From Streptomyces sp. NRRL WC-3626 (GTDB lineage Bacteria; Actinomycetota; Actinomycetes; Streptomycetales; Streptomycetaceae): a stretch of DNA of 64,000 nt. Where the stretch lies: assembly GCF_000718785.1 (NCBI RefSeq), contig NZ_JOCA01000030.1:62001-126000 (forward strand), in the 5' to 3' direction. The notes beneath the pieces are model-generated. The model saw only the letters and a list, made by a program, of their open reading frames with translations, had not been told where the DNA came from and made no database searches. The position numbers and the translations under genes are program-made. Numbering within the stretch: the first letter of the stretch is position 1; every line of letters starts with the position of its first letter. Of the stretch, positions 1-8,426 are shown in pieces.

Positions 1-266
1 TCAGCGACGCGTTCGGTGACCCCTGGCGTACATGGAGTGCGCCACAGGCCCCCCGAATGGCGGCGGGGCGCCGTATGATCGAGGGAGACCGCCCGGCATG
101 ACGGGCCGGCCGCCGGGGAATGAGAAGGCTCAGGCGGGCCGGCACGTGATGGCTGGTACCGGTTGGCCAATTGGCGCAGAGGGGCGGGTTTCACGGGGGC
201 GATTCCCTGCCTATCCTGAAGGGACCCCCCGGGTCGCCCCGGCGACTGCACGATGAGGAGGACTCC
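1..266. other. left-edge region with no confident gene
   Basis: An open frame from base 3 to a TGA at 99-101 could be the last 32 codons of a gene entering from the left (it would end in MIEGDRPA), but its third-position GC is only moderately biased, so this is a guess. After it, bases 102-266 look non-coding and should hold the promoter of the DUF3040 gene. A 10-bp palindrome GCCAATTGGC lies at 166-175. A strong Shine-Dalgarno GAGGAGGA at 255-262 serves the gene that starts at 267. Confidence 0.3.
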
Positions 267-668
267 GTGCCGCTCTCGGAGCACGAGCAGCGCATGCTCG
301 AGCAAATGGAGCGAGCGCTGTACGCCGAAGATCCCAAGTTCGCGACGGCGCTCGAGGGAAGCGGGCTGCGTACGTACACCCGGCGACGGGTCTACCAGGC
401 GGTCGCGGGCTTCCTCGTGGGTATTGCGCTCCTCATGGCCGGTATGGTCGCCCAGCTCGTCTGGCTCAGCGTCGTGGGATTCCTCGTGATGCTGGGCTGC
501 GCGGTCCTCGCGGTGACCGGCTGGCGCAAGGCCCCCAAGCCGGGCGAGCAGCCCCCGACCACCCCCGGCCGGCCCCAGTCGACCCGCCAGACCAGACAAC
601 GGCGCTCGGTCATGGACCGCATCGAAGAACGCTGGCAACGCCGCCGAGACGAACAGGGCGGCCACTAG
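267..668 (+). CDS. DUF3040 small membrane protein
   Basis: Encodes 133 residues. The N-terminus (PLSEHEQRMLEQMERALYAE) is the signature of the actinobacterial DUF3040 family. Two hydrophobic segments follow at about residues 42-63 and 66-85, then a basic, proline-rich cytoplasmic-looking tail. An in-frame start further upstream at 171 exists, but the GTG at 267 is preferred because it gives the family N-terminus and has GAGGAGGA just upstream. Function is not established from sequence; its position next to the division cluster is conserved in Streptomyces and suggests an envelope or division role. It ends in front of a strong hairpin terminator and converges with the transglutaminase gene. 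Confidence 0.85.
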   Translation: MPLSEHEQRMLEQMERALYAEDPKFATALEGSGLRTYTRRRVYQAVAGFLVGIALLMAGMVAQLVWLSVVGFLVMLGCAVLAVTGWRKAPKPGEQPPTTPGRPQSTRQTRQRRSVMDRIEERWQRRRDEQGGH

Positions 669-680
669 CACCGCACTCCG

Positions 681-723
681 AAGCTCGGGGGGCGACCACC
701 ATTGGTGGTCGCCCCCCGAGCTT
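681..723. terminator. bidirectional hairpin terminator
   Basis: A perfect inverted repeat with 21-base arms (681-701 and 703-723) around one central base. It lies just after the DUF3040 stop codon and in the gap to the convergent transglutaminase gene. There is no long T-run, as is usual for streptomycete terminators. It could serve both directions. Confidence 0.85.
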
Positions 724-744
724 TGCCGTTCCCGCACGCCCCGT

Positions 745-840
745 GATCCGCGGGCAGCCGTGCCGCGGGGCGATGGGGGAGGGGGGCGCGACGGCACCCC
801 GCCGGCGCCGGACCGCGCGAACATCCCCCGCCCGACACCC
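745..840 (+). repeat. dispersed intergenic repeat, copy 1
   Basis: This segment aligns base by base, with scattered mismatches and one small length difference, to the reverse complement of 47221-47313. Shared blocks include GATCCGCGGGCAG, GCGCGACGGCACCCCG and CCGCGCGAA. Both copies sit in gaps between convergent genes. Short hairpins can form within it. I recall similar CG-rich elements from other Streptomyces intergenic regions, but that is memory and needs a search. Confidence 0.7.
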
Positions 841-883
841 ATCCCGGTCGGGACCGCCACTCGGTCGGCCCCGACCGCCGACC

Positions 884-3271
884 TCAGCCCCGCTGCCGCG
901 AAGGCCACCGCCAGGCGGGCCGAAGCGCCGGCGTACGCTCCCGCACGCGCACCCACCACCCCGACAGGGCCCACAGCACCCGCACACCCGACCGCGGCAG
1001 GAACACCGCCCGCGCCCGAGCCCGCCGCCCCACAGAGCCACGCAGTCCCGCCGCGACGCCCCGCACATCCTCCGCCAGCCCCACAGCCGGCCGAGGCCGG
1101 GGCGCGTACAGCACCTGCTCCACCGCGCCGGCCACCCGGTGCACCGACGCCGCGGCCCCCGTACCCAGCCGCCCCAGCCGTACGATCCGCTCCGCGGCAC
1201 CACGCGGCGTCAGCGACTCGTCCGGTGCGATCCCGTGGTCCCACGCCGTATCGGTCAGCTCGTCCCAGACGCCCAGAATGAACGGCGCCGCCTCCGCCTC
1301 CGAGCGGCCGTGTCCGCCCAGCCGCACCGCCCGGGTCCGCACCCGCCACAGCATCGGCGCCAGCAGCAGCACCAGGACCCCCAGACCGGCCAGCGTCCAG
1401 CCCACCGGTCCGTACCACTTCGGCCCGTCACCGCCCGTGTCCAGCGCCGCCTGCGGCGACTCGCTCTCGCACGCCCCGAGCCTCCTGCGCTCCGCCGTAC
1501 AGCTCTCGCTTGCCGAGGGCTCCGCCGACGGCTCCGAGGGCGCCGCCTGCGACGGCCGCGCCGGATCGGGCTGCGAGCTGTCCACCGAGTCCGGCACCGT
1601 GTACGACGGCGTCGCACCACGGGTCGGCGTCGGCTCGAAGCGCGTCCAGCCCACCCCCTCGAAGTACAGCTCCGGCCACGCGTGCGCGTCCCGCAGCCCC
1701 ACCACGACCGTGCCGTCCGCCTGCGGAGTGCCGGGCGCGAAGCCCACCGCGATCCGCGCCGGTATCCCCAGCGAACGCGCCATCGACGCCATCGCGAAGG
1801 AGTAGTGCACACAGAAGCCCTGCTTGTCCCGCAGGAAACGGGCGATGGCCTGCGCGTCGCTGCCGACGTCGACCTCGGTGTCGTACTCGAAGCCGCCGTT
1901 CAGCGTGAAGTAGTCCTGGAGCGCGACCGCCTGGTCGTAGGCGTTGTCCGCGCCCGCGGTGACCTCGCGCGCCGTGCTCGACACCACCTCCGGCAACGAG
2001 TCCGGCAGCTCGGTGTACTCGCGCAGCAGCGCCGGCGGCGCCTCCGGCGCGGCGGCCAGCTGCTCCGCCGTGGGCTGCACACGAAGGCTGCGCACCTCGT
2101 ACGTCAGACCGCGGGTGTTCTGCCCGTGGTCGCCGACCAGCGTCATCCCGACGGGTTCGTAGCGCCAGTCGCCCCGGATGCTGACCCCGCTCGGCGGGTA
2201 CGGCATCGGCAGCCACTGCTGCCCGAACGAGCCGGCGGTCGAGATCGTCGTGATGAACTCCGTGCGCCCGACCTCCGGGCCGAGACCCGGCGGGGTCGGG
2301 AAGACACCGTCCGGCACCTTCGTGATGGACCGCTTCGACGGCTTCCACGAGGTGCCGTCGAAGTCGTCCAGCGACACGATCCGCAGATACAGGTCCGACA
2401 CGTCCGTCAGCTCGGACCGCAGGGACATGACCTGGCGGTCCTCGTCCACGTTCAGCGAGTTGCGCAGCGACACCAGCGGATTCACCGCCGAGATGGTGCC
2501 GCCCCCGCCGGCGCCCGAACCGGCCCCCCTGCCGGTGGGGTCCAGCAGGCCTCCGTTCATCGCGGGCAGCGCCAGCGGCACCACCAGGGCGATGCCCAGC
2601 GCGACCGCGCCGATCCGCCGTCCGGTGCGCACCGGCGCGACGGCTCCGGGCGAGTCCCCGCCCGGCCCCGGCGCCCCGCCGAACACCCGCCCCCACTGCG
2701 AGAGCCGGTCCCGGCCCTCGGCGAGCAGCAGTGTCAGATAGCCGGCCGCCGCCAGCAGGAACCACAGCCAGTCCATGCCGTTGTCGGACAGTCCCGCCGC
2801 CACCGAGTACAGGGCGAGCAGCGGAAGTCCGGCCGGGGCCGCGCTGCGGAAGGTCACCGCGAGGGTGTCCACCAGCAGCCCGATCACCAGCACGCCGCCG
2901 ATCAGCATCAGCCGGATGCCGTCGGACAGCGGCGCCGGAATCGCGAACCGGCTGACGTCGTCGCCGCCCTGTCGCAGCAGGTCGGCGAAGTGGCCCAGGG
3001 CGTCCGGGCCGGGTATCAGCCCGGCGAAGGCCTGCTCCCGCGCGAACGCCAGGGTCAGCGTCAGCAGCGTGACCAGGGCCTGCGCCGCCACCGTCAGCGG
3101 ACGCGCCAGCGGCACCCGCCGCGCCAAGGCGCCCACACCCGACTGCACCGCCAGCAGGAACGCCGCCTGCACGAACCAGGTCGACGGTTCGACCAGCGGC
3201 AACAGGGCGCACGCCGCCGTCAGTGTGGCCGCCCACGCGCAGATGGCCAGCCTCGCCCGCCCGCTGATCAC
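884..3271 (-). CDS. TgpA-like transglutaminase membrane protein
   Basis: Encodes 795 residues of the DUF3488 (TgpA_N)/transglutaminase-like type. The N-terminal 200 residues hold several hydrophobic helices. A large extracellular region follows, containing a papain-like transglutaminase core with QGFCVHYSFAMASMARSLGIP (Cys near 487), DAHAWPELYFE (His near 530) and a Glu near 546 where many relatives have Asp. Then come a Ser/Pro-rich stretch, another membrane helix and a DUF4129-like cytoplasmic tail. The GTG start overlaps the stop of the DUF58 gene (GTGA), showing coupling, and removes about 20 unlikely residues. MoxR-DUF58-transglutaminase operons are widespread; the substrate is unknown, although envelope protein processing or cross-linking is a common proposal. 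Confidence 0.9.
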   Translation of the reverse strand: MISGRARLAICAWAATLTAACALLPLVEPSTWFVQAAFLLAVQSGVGALARRVPLARPLTVAAQALVTLLTLTLAFAREQAFAGLIPGPDALGHFADLLRQGGDDVSRFAIPAPLSDGIRLMLIGGVLVIGLLVDTLAVTFRSAAPAGLPLLALYSVAAGLSDNGMDWLWFLLAAAGYLTLLLAEGRDRLSQWGRVFGGAPGPGGDSPGAVAPVRTGRRIGAVALGIALVVPLALPAMNGGLLDPTGRGAGSGAGGGGTISAVNPLVSLRNSLNVDEDRQVMSLRSELTDVSDLYLRIVSLDDFDGTSWKPSKRSITKVPDGVFPTPPGLGPEVGRTEFITTISTAGSFGQQWLPMPYPPSGVSIRGDWRYEPVGMTLVGDHGQNTRGLTYEVRSLRVQPTAEQLAAAPEAPPALLREYTELPDSLPEVVSSTAREVTAGADNAYDQAVALQDYFTLNGGFEYDTEVDVGSDAQAIARFLRDKQGFCVHYSFAMASMARSLGIPARIAVGFAPGTPQADGTVVVGLRDAHAWPELYFEGVGWTRFEPTPTRGATPSYTVPDSVDSSQPDPARPSQAAPSEPSAEPSASESCTAERRRLGACESESPQAALDTGGDGPKWYGPVGWTLAGLGVLVLLLAPMLWRVRTRAVRLGGHGRSEAEAAPFILGVWDELTDTAWDHGIAPDESLTPRGAAERIVRLGRLGTGAAASVHRVAGAVEQVLYAPRPRPAVGLAEDVRGVAAGLRGSVGRRARARAVFLPRSGVRVLWALSGWWVRVRERTPALRPAWRWPSRQRG

Positions 3272-4629
3272 GGACCCTCCCCACCGCTTGCCGCGGCCAG
3301 GCCCGAACGCTCCCGGTCCGCCTGTCGCCACAGCTCGTCCAGCGGGGCGCCCCGCGGCACCCCCAGGGCCGTCCAGCCCGCCTCCCGCAGCATCCGCAGC
3401 CGCTCCTCACGCCTGTCCGGCGTGCCGGGCACCTCGGCCGGCTCTCCCAGCCAGGTGTCACTGTCCAGCAGGAAGGCGAGCGCGCCCCCGCTGCGCTGCC
3501 GCATCCGGGCGAGCACCGCGGCCTGCTCCTCGTCCAGGTCGCCGAGGAAGGCGACCAGCAGCCCCTCGTTCCCGCCGCGCACCACGTCGTAGGCGCGGGA
3601 CAGGCCCTCCCCGTCGGAGTGGTCCACCACGGCGAGGGTGTCCATCATCAGTCCGGCCGCGTCCGCCGACTCCTGGCTGGCGCCCGCGAACCCGTCGGAC
3701 CCCTCGCCCGGCACCGAGTTCCCGGTGTCGGTGAGCAGCCGCACCGAGAAGCCCCGCTCCAGCATGTGCACCAGCACGGAGGCCGCGCCCGACACCGCCC
3801 ACTCGAACGCCGAGTCCGGGCCGGCGCCCGCGTAGGCGACACCCCGGGTGTCCAGCAGCACCGTGCACCGCGCGCGCTGCGGCTGCTCCTCGCGGCGCAC
3901 CATCAGCTCGCCGTAGCGGGCGGTGGAGCGCCAGTGCACCCGGCGCAGATCGTCGCCGTAGCGGTAGCCGCGCGGGATCACGTCGTCCTCGCCGGCCAGT
4001 GCCAGCGCGCGCTGCCGCCCGTCGCCGTACCCCTTGGCCTCGCCGCTCAGCCGTACCGACGGCAGCGGCACCACGCGCGGGATCACCGTCAGCGTGTCGT
4101 GCGTCGAGAAGGACCTGGTCAGTTCGCACATCCCGAACGGGTCGGACAGGCGCAGCTGCAGCGGACCCAGCGGATAGCGGCCGCGCAGGTCGGAGCGGAC
4201 CCGGTAGGACACCTCGCGGCGCCCGCCCGCCTCCACCCGGTCCAGGACGAACCGCGGGCGCGGCCCGAGCACGTAGGGCACCCGGTCCTGGAGCATCAGC
4301 AGGCCCGTGGGCAGCCGCGAGACGTTCTCCATCCGCAGATGCACCCGGGCCTCGGAACCGGCCGGCACCCGGCCGGGGGAGAGCCGGCGGCTGCCGGCGA
4401 CCCGGTAGCGGGTGCGGTAGAGCACCGCCGCGCACACCAGCGGCAGCACCGCGAGCAGCAGCCCGACCCGCAGCAGATCGCTCTGCCCGAGGACGTACGC
4501 GCAGACCGCCGCGGCCACGCCGGCCGCGAGGAACGAACGCCCGCGGGTGGTGAGGCCCGCCAGGGCCGTCCTGACTCCGCTTTGGTCGCCCGTGTCGCCG
4601 TCCGCGTGGACGGCGCCGGCGGTGCTCAT
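3268..4629 (-). CDS. DUF58 domain protein
   Basis: Encodes 453 residues. Two hydrophobic segments near residues 28-65 anchor it to the membrane. The DUF58 signature appears downstream as RVHWRSTARYGELMVRRE, in a von Willebrand A-like fold that usually partners a MoxR AAA+ ATPase. The ATG at 4629 shares its A with the TGA stop of moxR (TGATG) and has GGAGG five bases upstream; a GTG three bases earlier is an alternative start. Within the operon it probably links the MoxR chaperone to the transglutaminase-like protein, but the client is unknown. Confidence 0.88.
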   Translation of the reverse strand: MSTAGAVHADGDTGDQSGVRTALAGLTTRGRSFLAAGVAAAVCAYVLGQSDLLRVGLLLAVLPLVCAAVLYRTRYRVAGSRRLSPGRVPAGSEARVHLRMENVSRLPTGLLMLQDRVPYVLGPRPRFVLDRVEAGGRREVSYRVRSDLRGRYPLGPLQLRLSDPFGMCELTRSFSTHDTLTVIPRVVPLPSVRLSGEAKGYGDGRQRALALAGEDDVIPRGYRYGDDLRRVHWRSTARYGELMVRREEQPQRARCTVLLDTRGVAYAGAGPDSAFEWAVSGAASVLVHMLERGFSVRLLTDTGNSVPGEGSDGFAGASQESADAAGLMMDTLAVVDHSDGEGLSRAYDVVRGGNEGLLVAFLGDLDEEQAAVLARMRQRSGGALAFLLDSDTWLGEPAEVPGTPDRREERLRMLREAGWTALGVPRGAPLDELWRQADRERSGLAAASGGEGP

Positions 4630-5660
4630 CACAGCCTCCGGGGCGGCTGCTGGCCGACCCCGCCCGGCCGGGGGGCGCCCGCGGGCGCCTGGGAGCGGTC
4701 CGCGGGCACGGGGATGCGCTGGAGGATCTCCTGCACCACCTGCTCCGACGTACGGCGGTTGAGCTGGGCCTGCGCGGTGGGCAGCAGCCGGTGCGCGAGG
4801 ACGGCCACGGCGAGTTCCTGGACGTCGTCCGGCAGCGCGTAGTCCCGGCCGCCGAGGGCGGCGGCCGCCTTCGCCGCGCGCAGCAGGTGCAGCGTCGCGC
4901 GCGGGGAGGCACCGAGTCTGAGATCGGGGTGCGTACGCGTGGCGGCGACCAGGTCCACCACGTACCGGCGGATCGGCTCGGCCACGTACACGTCGCGGAC
5001 CGCCTCGACGAGCTTGAGGATCTCGTGCGCGTGCGCCACCGGCTGGAGGTCCTCCAGCGGGGAGACGCCGCCGTGCACGTCCAGCATCCGCAGTTCGGCG
5101 TCCGCGCTCGGGTAGCCGACCGAGACGCGGGCCATGAAACGGTCGCGCTGGGCCTCCGGCAGCGGGTACGTGCCCTCCATCTCGACCGGGTTCTGCGTCG
5201 CCACGACCATGAACGGGCTGGGCAGTTCGTAGGTCTTGCCGTCGATGGTGACCTGCCGCTCCTCCATCGACTCCAGCAGCGCGGACTGGGTCTTCGGCGA
5301 CGCGCGGTTGATCTCGTCGCCGATCACCACCTGCGCGAAGATGGCGCCCGGCTTGAACTCGAAGTCACGGCGCTGCTGGTCCCAGATGGACACACCGGTG
5401 ATGTCCGAGGGCAGCAGGTCCGGCGTGAACTGGATCCGCTGCACCGAGCAGTCGATGGACCGTGCCAGCGCCTTGGCGAGCATCGTCTTGCCGACTCCCG
5501 GGACATCCTCGATGAGCAGATGTCCCTCGGCGAGCAGTACGGTCAGCGAGAGCCGTACGACCTCGGGCTTTCCCTCGATCACGCCTTCCACGGACTCCCG
5601 CACGCGTTCCACCACGGCGGTCAGATCAGTGAGGCTCGCTCGATCGTCATAGGTCGTCAC
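4629..5660 (-). CDS. MoxR-family AAA+ ATPase
   Basis: Encodes 343 residues. Walker A is GVGKT at about residues 55-59 and Walker B lies in VVIGDEINRASPKTQSALLE, both typical of MoxR/AAA_3 proteins that act as chaperones for assembling protein or cofactor complexes. A C-terminal AAA lid follows. The GTG at 5660 with GGAGGG upstream is chosen; the frame stays open for 36 more codons upstream, but that part is Arg/Gly-rich and unlike the family. It is the first gene of the moxR-DUF58-transglutaminase operon, and its promoter should lie in 5661-5929. Confidence 0.92.
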   Translation of the reverse strand: MTTYDDRASLTDLTAVVERVRESVEGVIEGKPEVVRLSLTVLLAEGHLLIEDVPGVGKTMLAKALARSIDCSVQRIQFTPDLLPSDITGVSIWDQQRRDFEFKPGAIFAQVVIGDEINRASPKTQSALLESMEERQVTIDGKTYELPSPFMVVATQNPVEMEGTYPLPEAQRDRFMARVSVGYPSADAELRMLDVHGGVSPLEDLQPVAHAHEILKLVEAVRDVYVAEPIRRYVVDLVAATRTHPDLRLGASPRATLHLLRAAKAAAALGGRDYALPDDVQELAVAVLAHRLLPTAQAQLNRRTSEQVVQEILQRIPVPADRSQAPAGAPRPGGVGQQPPRRL

Positions 5661-5835
5661 CCGGCCCTCCTCGGCCTTTCCCCGCGCTCTCGTGGAGCGG
5701 GGGACCCCAAATGTCCTGGGCCGGTGCCGTGCTGTGCGGACCGGCCCACCCCGAATCACGGACACCACGCGGGAAAAGTTCCGCGTGGCACCACTCCCGC
5801 ATTCTTGCCGCCGTTACCGATTCGTGTCACTCGCC

Positions 5836-5844
5836 TGTGGATAA
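5836..5844. promoter_or_regulatory. perfect DnaA-box sequence
   Basis: The nine bases TGTGGATAA are the exact complement of the classical DnaA box TTATCCACA. They stand alone in the moxR upstream gap, which is less GC-rich than its surroundings. A single box is not an origin; it could be chance or a DnaA-titration or regulatory site. Confidence 0.4.
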
Positions 5845-5929
5845 CTGACAGCGGTATGTCAGGTTTTACGTTGATCATCAAAATCCGGAGTCCGGGATTC
5901 TCCGGGGAGGGCGCCCGGGTCTGCCCCGG

Positions 5930-6478
5930 TCAGGCCGGGTCGATCTCACGCAGCATGCCGGTCTTCACATCGAAGACGAACCCGCGCACATCGTCGGTGT
6001 GCAGCAGGAAGGGTGAGGTGCGCACCCGCTGCATCGACTGCCGTACGTCCTGGTCGACGTCCCGGAAGGCCTCCACGGCCCAGTTGGGGCGCTGGCCCAC
6101 CTCCATCTCCAGTTCGTGCCGGAACTCCTCGGTGATGGACTCCAGGCCGCAGTTCGTGTGGTGGATGAGGACCACGCTGCGGGTGCCCAGGGCCCGCTGG
6201 CTGATGGTGAGTGAGCGGATCACGTCGTCGGTCACGACGCCCCCCGCGTTGCGGACGGTGTGGCAGTCGCCGAGTGAGAGGCCGAGCGCGGCGTGCAGGT
6301 CGAGACGGGCGTCCATACAGGCCACGACGGCGACGTTGAGTACCGGCCGGGCGTCCATGCCGGGGTCGGCGAAGGCGGCCGCGTACTGCTCGTTGGCGTC
6401 GACCAGACGGTCGGTGACCGTGCCTTTGCCGGCAGTGGCGTTCTGGGGGCCGGTGGGAACCGATGCGGATGTCGTCAT
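5930..6478 (-). CDS. beta-carbonic anhydrase
   Basis: Encodes 182 residues. It interconverts CO2 and bicarbonate in the cytoplasm. Zinc ligands and catalytic dyad are visible: ACMDARLD (Cys54, Asp56, Arg58) and HHTNCG (His107, Cys110), with RNAGG between them, as in short mycobacterial beta-class enzymes. The frame extends far upstream, but that part is low-complexity and non-conserved, so a start at the ATG at 6478 (or 6484, two codons earlier) is preferred; no clear ribosome site is seen. It faces away from the dcw cluster and probably shares the 6.5-6.9 kb gap with the dcw promoter. Confidence 0.88.
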   Translation of the reverse strand: MTTSASVPTGPQNATAGKGTVTDRLVDANEQYAAAFADPGMDARPVLNVAVVACMDARLDLHAALGLSLGDCHTVRNAGGVVTDDVIRSLTISQRALGTRSVVLIHHTNCGLESITEEFRHELEMEVGQRPNWAVEAFRDVDQDVRQSMQRVRTSPFLLHTDDVRGFVFDVKTGMLREIDPA

Positions 6479-6484
6479 ACCCAT

Positions 6485-6891
6485 GACGGTACTGGTCACA
6501 TGGGGATCGAGCCCGTTGTGAAAGACGACAAAGAACGTCCATGAGCCTTGGTGTGAGGTAACCCATAGGAGTGGTGTGAGCCCCCTCCCACGGGTGATTC
6601 GCCGGTCGTGGCCCTTGACGCGACGCAGGGGTCGCGACGCGCAGGCCGGTTGATTGACCGGGCGACACCGTGGACTAAAGTGACGCGAAGCGGGAGACGT
6701 GATCGTCGCCCGCACCGATGTCCCCTGGATACCCGGCGACGGCCCGGGGATCACCCCGCGTGCGCGGCGCGTACGCACGGCTCGGCTCTCCTCCCGCCGC
6801 CGGCACCCGAAGGCGCCGGCCGCCCCTTCACCGGGGGGAGGGCGGGAACCCGGCGGTGCGTGAAGCGCCGTGCCGGACCTGAGAGGGCCAG
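6485..6891. other. intergenic region upstream of the dcw cluster
   Basis: About 400 bases between the divergent carbonic anhydrase and rsmH genes. I see no convincing gene. It holds a good vegetative promoter for the forward cluster (6654-6681) and a roughly 200-base leader before rsmH. No mraZ gene is present, as expected for Streptomyces. Confidence 0.6.
6654..6681 (+). promoter_or_regulatory. candidate promoter of the dcw cluster
   Basis: TTGACC at 6654-6659 and TAAAGT at 6676-6681, separated by 16 bases, resemble an HrdB-type -35/-10 pair. Transcription would begin near 6688, leaving an untranslated leader of about 200 bases in front of rsmH. Confidence 0.5.
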
Positions 6892-7848
6892 TTGAGCGAG
6901 ACCCGACACGTTCCCGTGATGCTCCAGCGGTGCCTGGATCTGCTGGCACCCGCCCTGGAGCGGCCGGGAGCGGTGGTGGTCGACTGCACCCTCGGTCTCG
7001 GCGGCCACAGCGAGGCCCTGCTCCGGCGGTTCCCCGAGGCACGGCTCGTCGCCCTGGACCGCGACAAGGAGGCCCTGCGCCTGTCCGGCGAACGGCTCGC
7101 GCCCTTCGGTGAGCGTGCCGCCCTCGTCCACGCCGTCTACGACGAACTCCCCGACGTCCTCGCCCGGCTCGGCCTCCCGCGCGTGCGGGGCGTCCTGTTC
7201 GACCTCGGGGTGTCCTCCATGCAACTGGACGAGGCCGGCCGCGGCTTCGCCTACGCCCAGGACGCCCCCCTCGACATGCGTATGGACCAGACGACCGGAG
7301 TGAGCGCCGCCGAGGTCCTCAACACCTACCCGCCCGGCGAACTCGTCCGCATCCTGCGCGCCTACGGCGAGGAGAAGCAGGCCAAGCGCATCGTCTCCGC
7401 GATCGTGCGCGAGCGCGAGAAGGAGCCGTTCACCAACAGCGCGCGCCTGGTCGAGCTGATCCGGGACGCGCTCCCGCAGGCCGCCAAGCGCACCGGAGGC
7501 AACCCGGCCAAGCGCACCTTCCAGGCCCTGCGGATCGAGGTCAACGGCGAACTGTCGGTGCTGGAGCGGGCGGTCCCGGCCGCCGTGAAGGCCCTCGAGG
7601 TCGGCGGACGGATCGCCGTGCTGTCGTACCACTCCCTGGAGGACCGCCTCGTCAAGCAGGTGTTCGCGGCCGGCGCCGCCAACACCGCCCCGCCAGGACT
7701 CCCGGTCGTCCCCGAGCAGTACCAGCCCCGGCTCAAGCTGCTCACGCGCGGTGCCGAACTTCCCACCGAGGAGGAGATCGCGGAGAACCGGCGGGCGGCC
7801 CCCGCACGGCTGCGCGGCGCCGAGCGGATCCGGGAGGACGTCGGCTGA
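6892..7848 (+). CDS. rsmH: 16S rRNA m4C1402 methyltransferase RsmH
   Basis: Encodes 318 residues. This SAM-dependent enzyme (MraW) N4-methylates C1402 of 16S rRNA. The start is a TTG: it gives the family N-terminus RHVPVML and no better in-frame start precedes it. The SAM site [14 protein letters not shown] is at about residues 31-44, and [11 protein letters not shown] marks the C-terminal part. It is the first gene of the forward dcw cluster, followed 89 bases later by ftsL. Confidence 0.95.
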   Translation: MSETRHVPVMLQRCLDLLAPALERPGAVVVDCTLGLGGHSEALLRRFPEARLVALDRDKEALRLSGERLAPFGERAALVHAVYDELPDVLARLGLPRVRGVLFDLGVSSMQLDEAGRGFAYAQDAPLDMRMDQTTGVSAAEVLNTYPPGELVRILRAYGEEKQAKRIVSAIVREREKEPFTNSARLVELIRDALPQAAKRTGGNPAKRTFQALRIEVNGELSVLERAVPAAVKALEVGGRIAVLSYHSLEDRLVKQVFAAGAANTAPPGLPVVPEQYQPRLKLLTRGAELPTEEEIAENRRAAPARLRGAERIREDVG

Positions 7849-7937
7849 GGCACGGAAGGCGAGGCACGGACGGCGTACGAGGCGGGTGACGGACGGCCGG
7901 GCGTGCGGGTGGGAAAAGCGAACTCAGGGGAGCGTGA

Positions 7938-8426
7938 GTGAGTAGGAAACCCGAACCGAAGGGGCGGCCCGAGCTGAAGGGGAGGGCGGCCCGGCTCACC
8001 CGGCTCCTGCCCACGGGGCGCGCCCAGGCCGCGCGCACCCCCTTCGTCCTCCTGGTCGTCGTCCTCCTCGGCGGCGGACTGATCGGCCTCCTGGTGCTGA
8101 ACTCCGCGCTCAGCGAGGGCGCCTTCCAGCTCGACGACCTCCAGCGGGAGACCAAGAACCTCACCGACGAGGAACAGGCCCTGCAGCGGGACATCGACGC
8201 GTACTCCGCCCCCGACGCACTCCAGCGCCGCGCCCGCGAACTCGCCATGGTGCCCGGCGGCGACCCCGCCTTCCTCGCCCCCGACGGCAAGGTCAAGGGC
8301 GTACCGGCCCCCGCCTCCGCGGCCCGCGCGCCCCTGGTCCTCGCCCCCGAGGCCCTGGTCACCGCGACGGCCCCGCCCGCCGCCACACCCATGCCCTCCG
8401 CATCGACCCCGACCCCCGGCAGGTGA
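7938..8426 (+). CDS. ftsL: division protein FtsL-like
   Basis: Encodes 162 residues. A basic cytoplasmic N-terminus of about 35 residues precedes one transmembrane helix (about 36-55), a short coiled-coil-like periplasmic segment (about 62-100) and an Ala/Pro-rich tail. Sequence conservation in FtsL is low; the topology and the position between rsmH and ftsI identify it. The GTG start has AGGGGAG upstream. Its stop overlaps the ftsI start (GTGA). In Streptomyces, FtsL belongs to the FtsQLB/FtsWI septal complex. Confidence 0.88.
   Translation: MSRKPEPKGRPELKGRAARLTRLLPTGRAQAARTPFVLLVVVLLGGGLIGLLVLNSALSEGAFQLDDLQRETKNLTDEEQALQRDIDAYSAPDALQRRARELAMVPGGDPAFLAPDGKVKGVPAPASAARAPLVLAPEALVTATAPPAATPMPSASTPTPGR

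Noticed and set aside
743..3592. Very long forward frame of over 900 codons opposite the transglutaminase gene
   Set aside because: It is the antisense shadow of strongly GC-biased reverse genes; its product is Arg/Pro/His-rich low complexity with no motif.
6485..6891. RNase P RNA or other structured RNA upstream of rsmH
   Set aside because: The conserved RNase P core sequences are absent; only a promoter and leader are supported.
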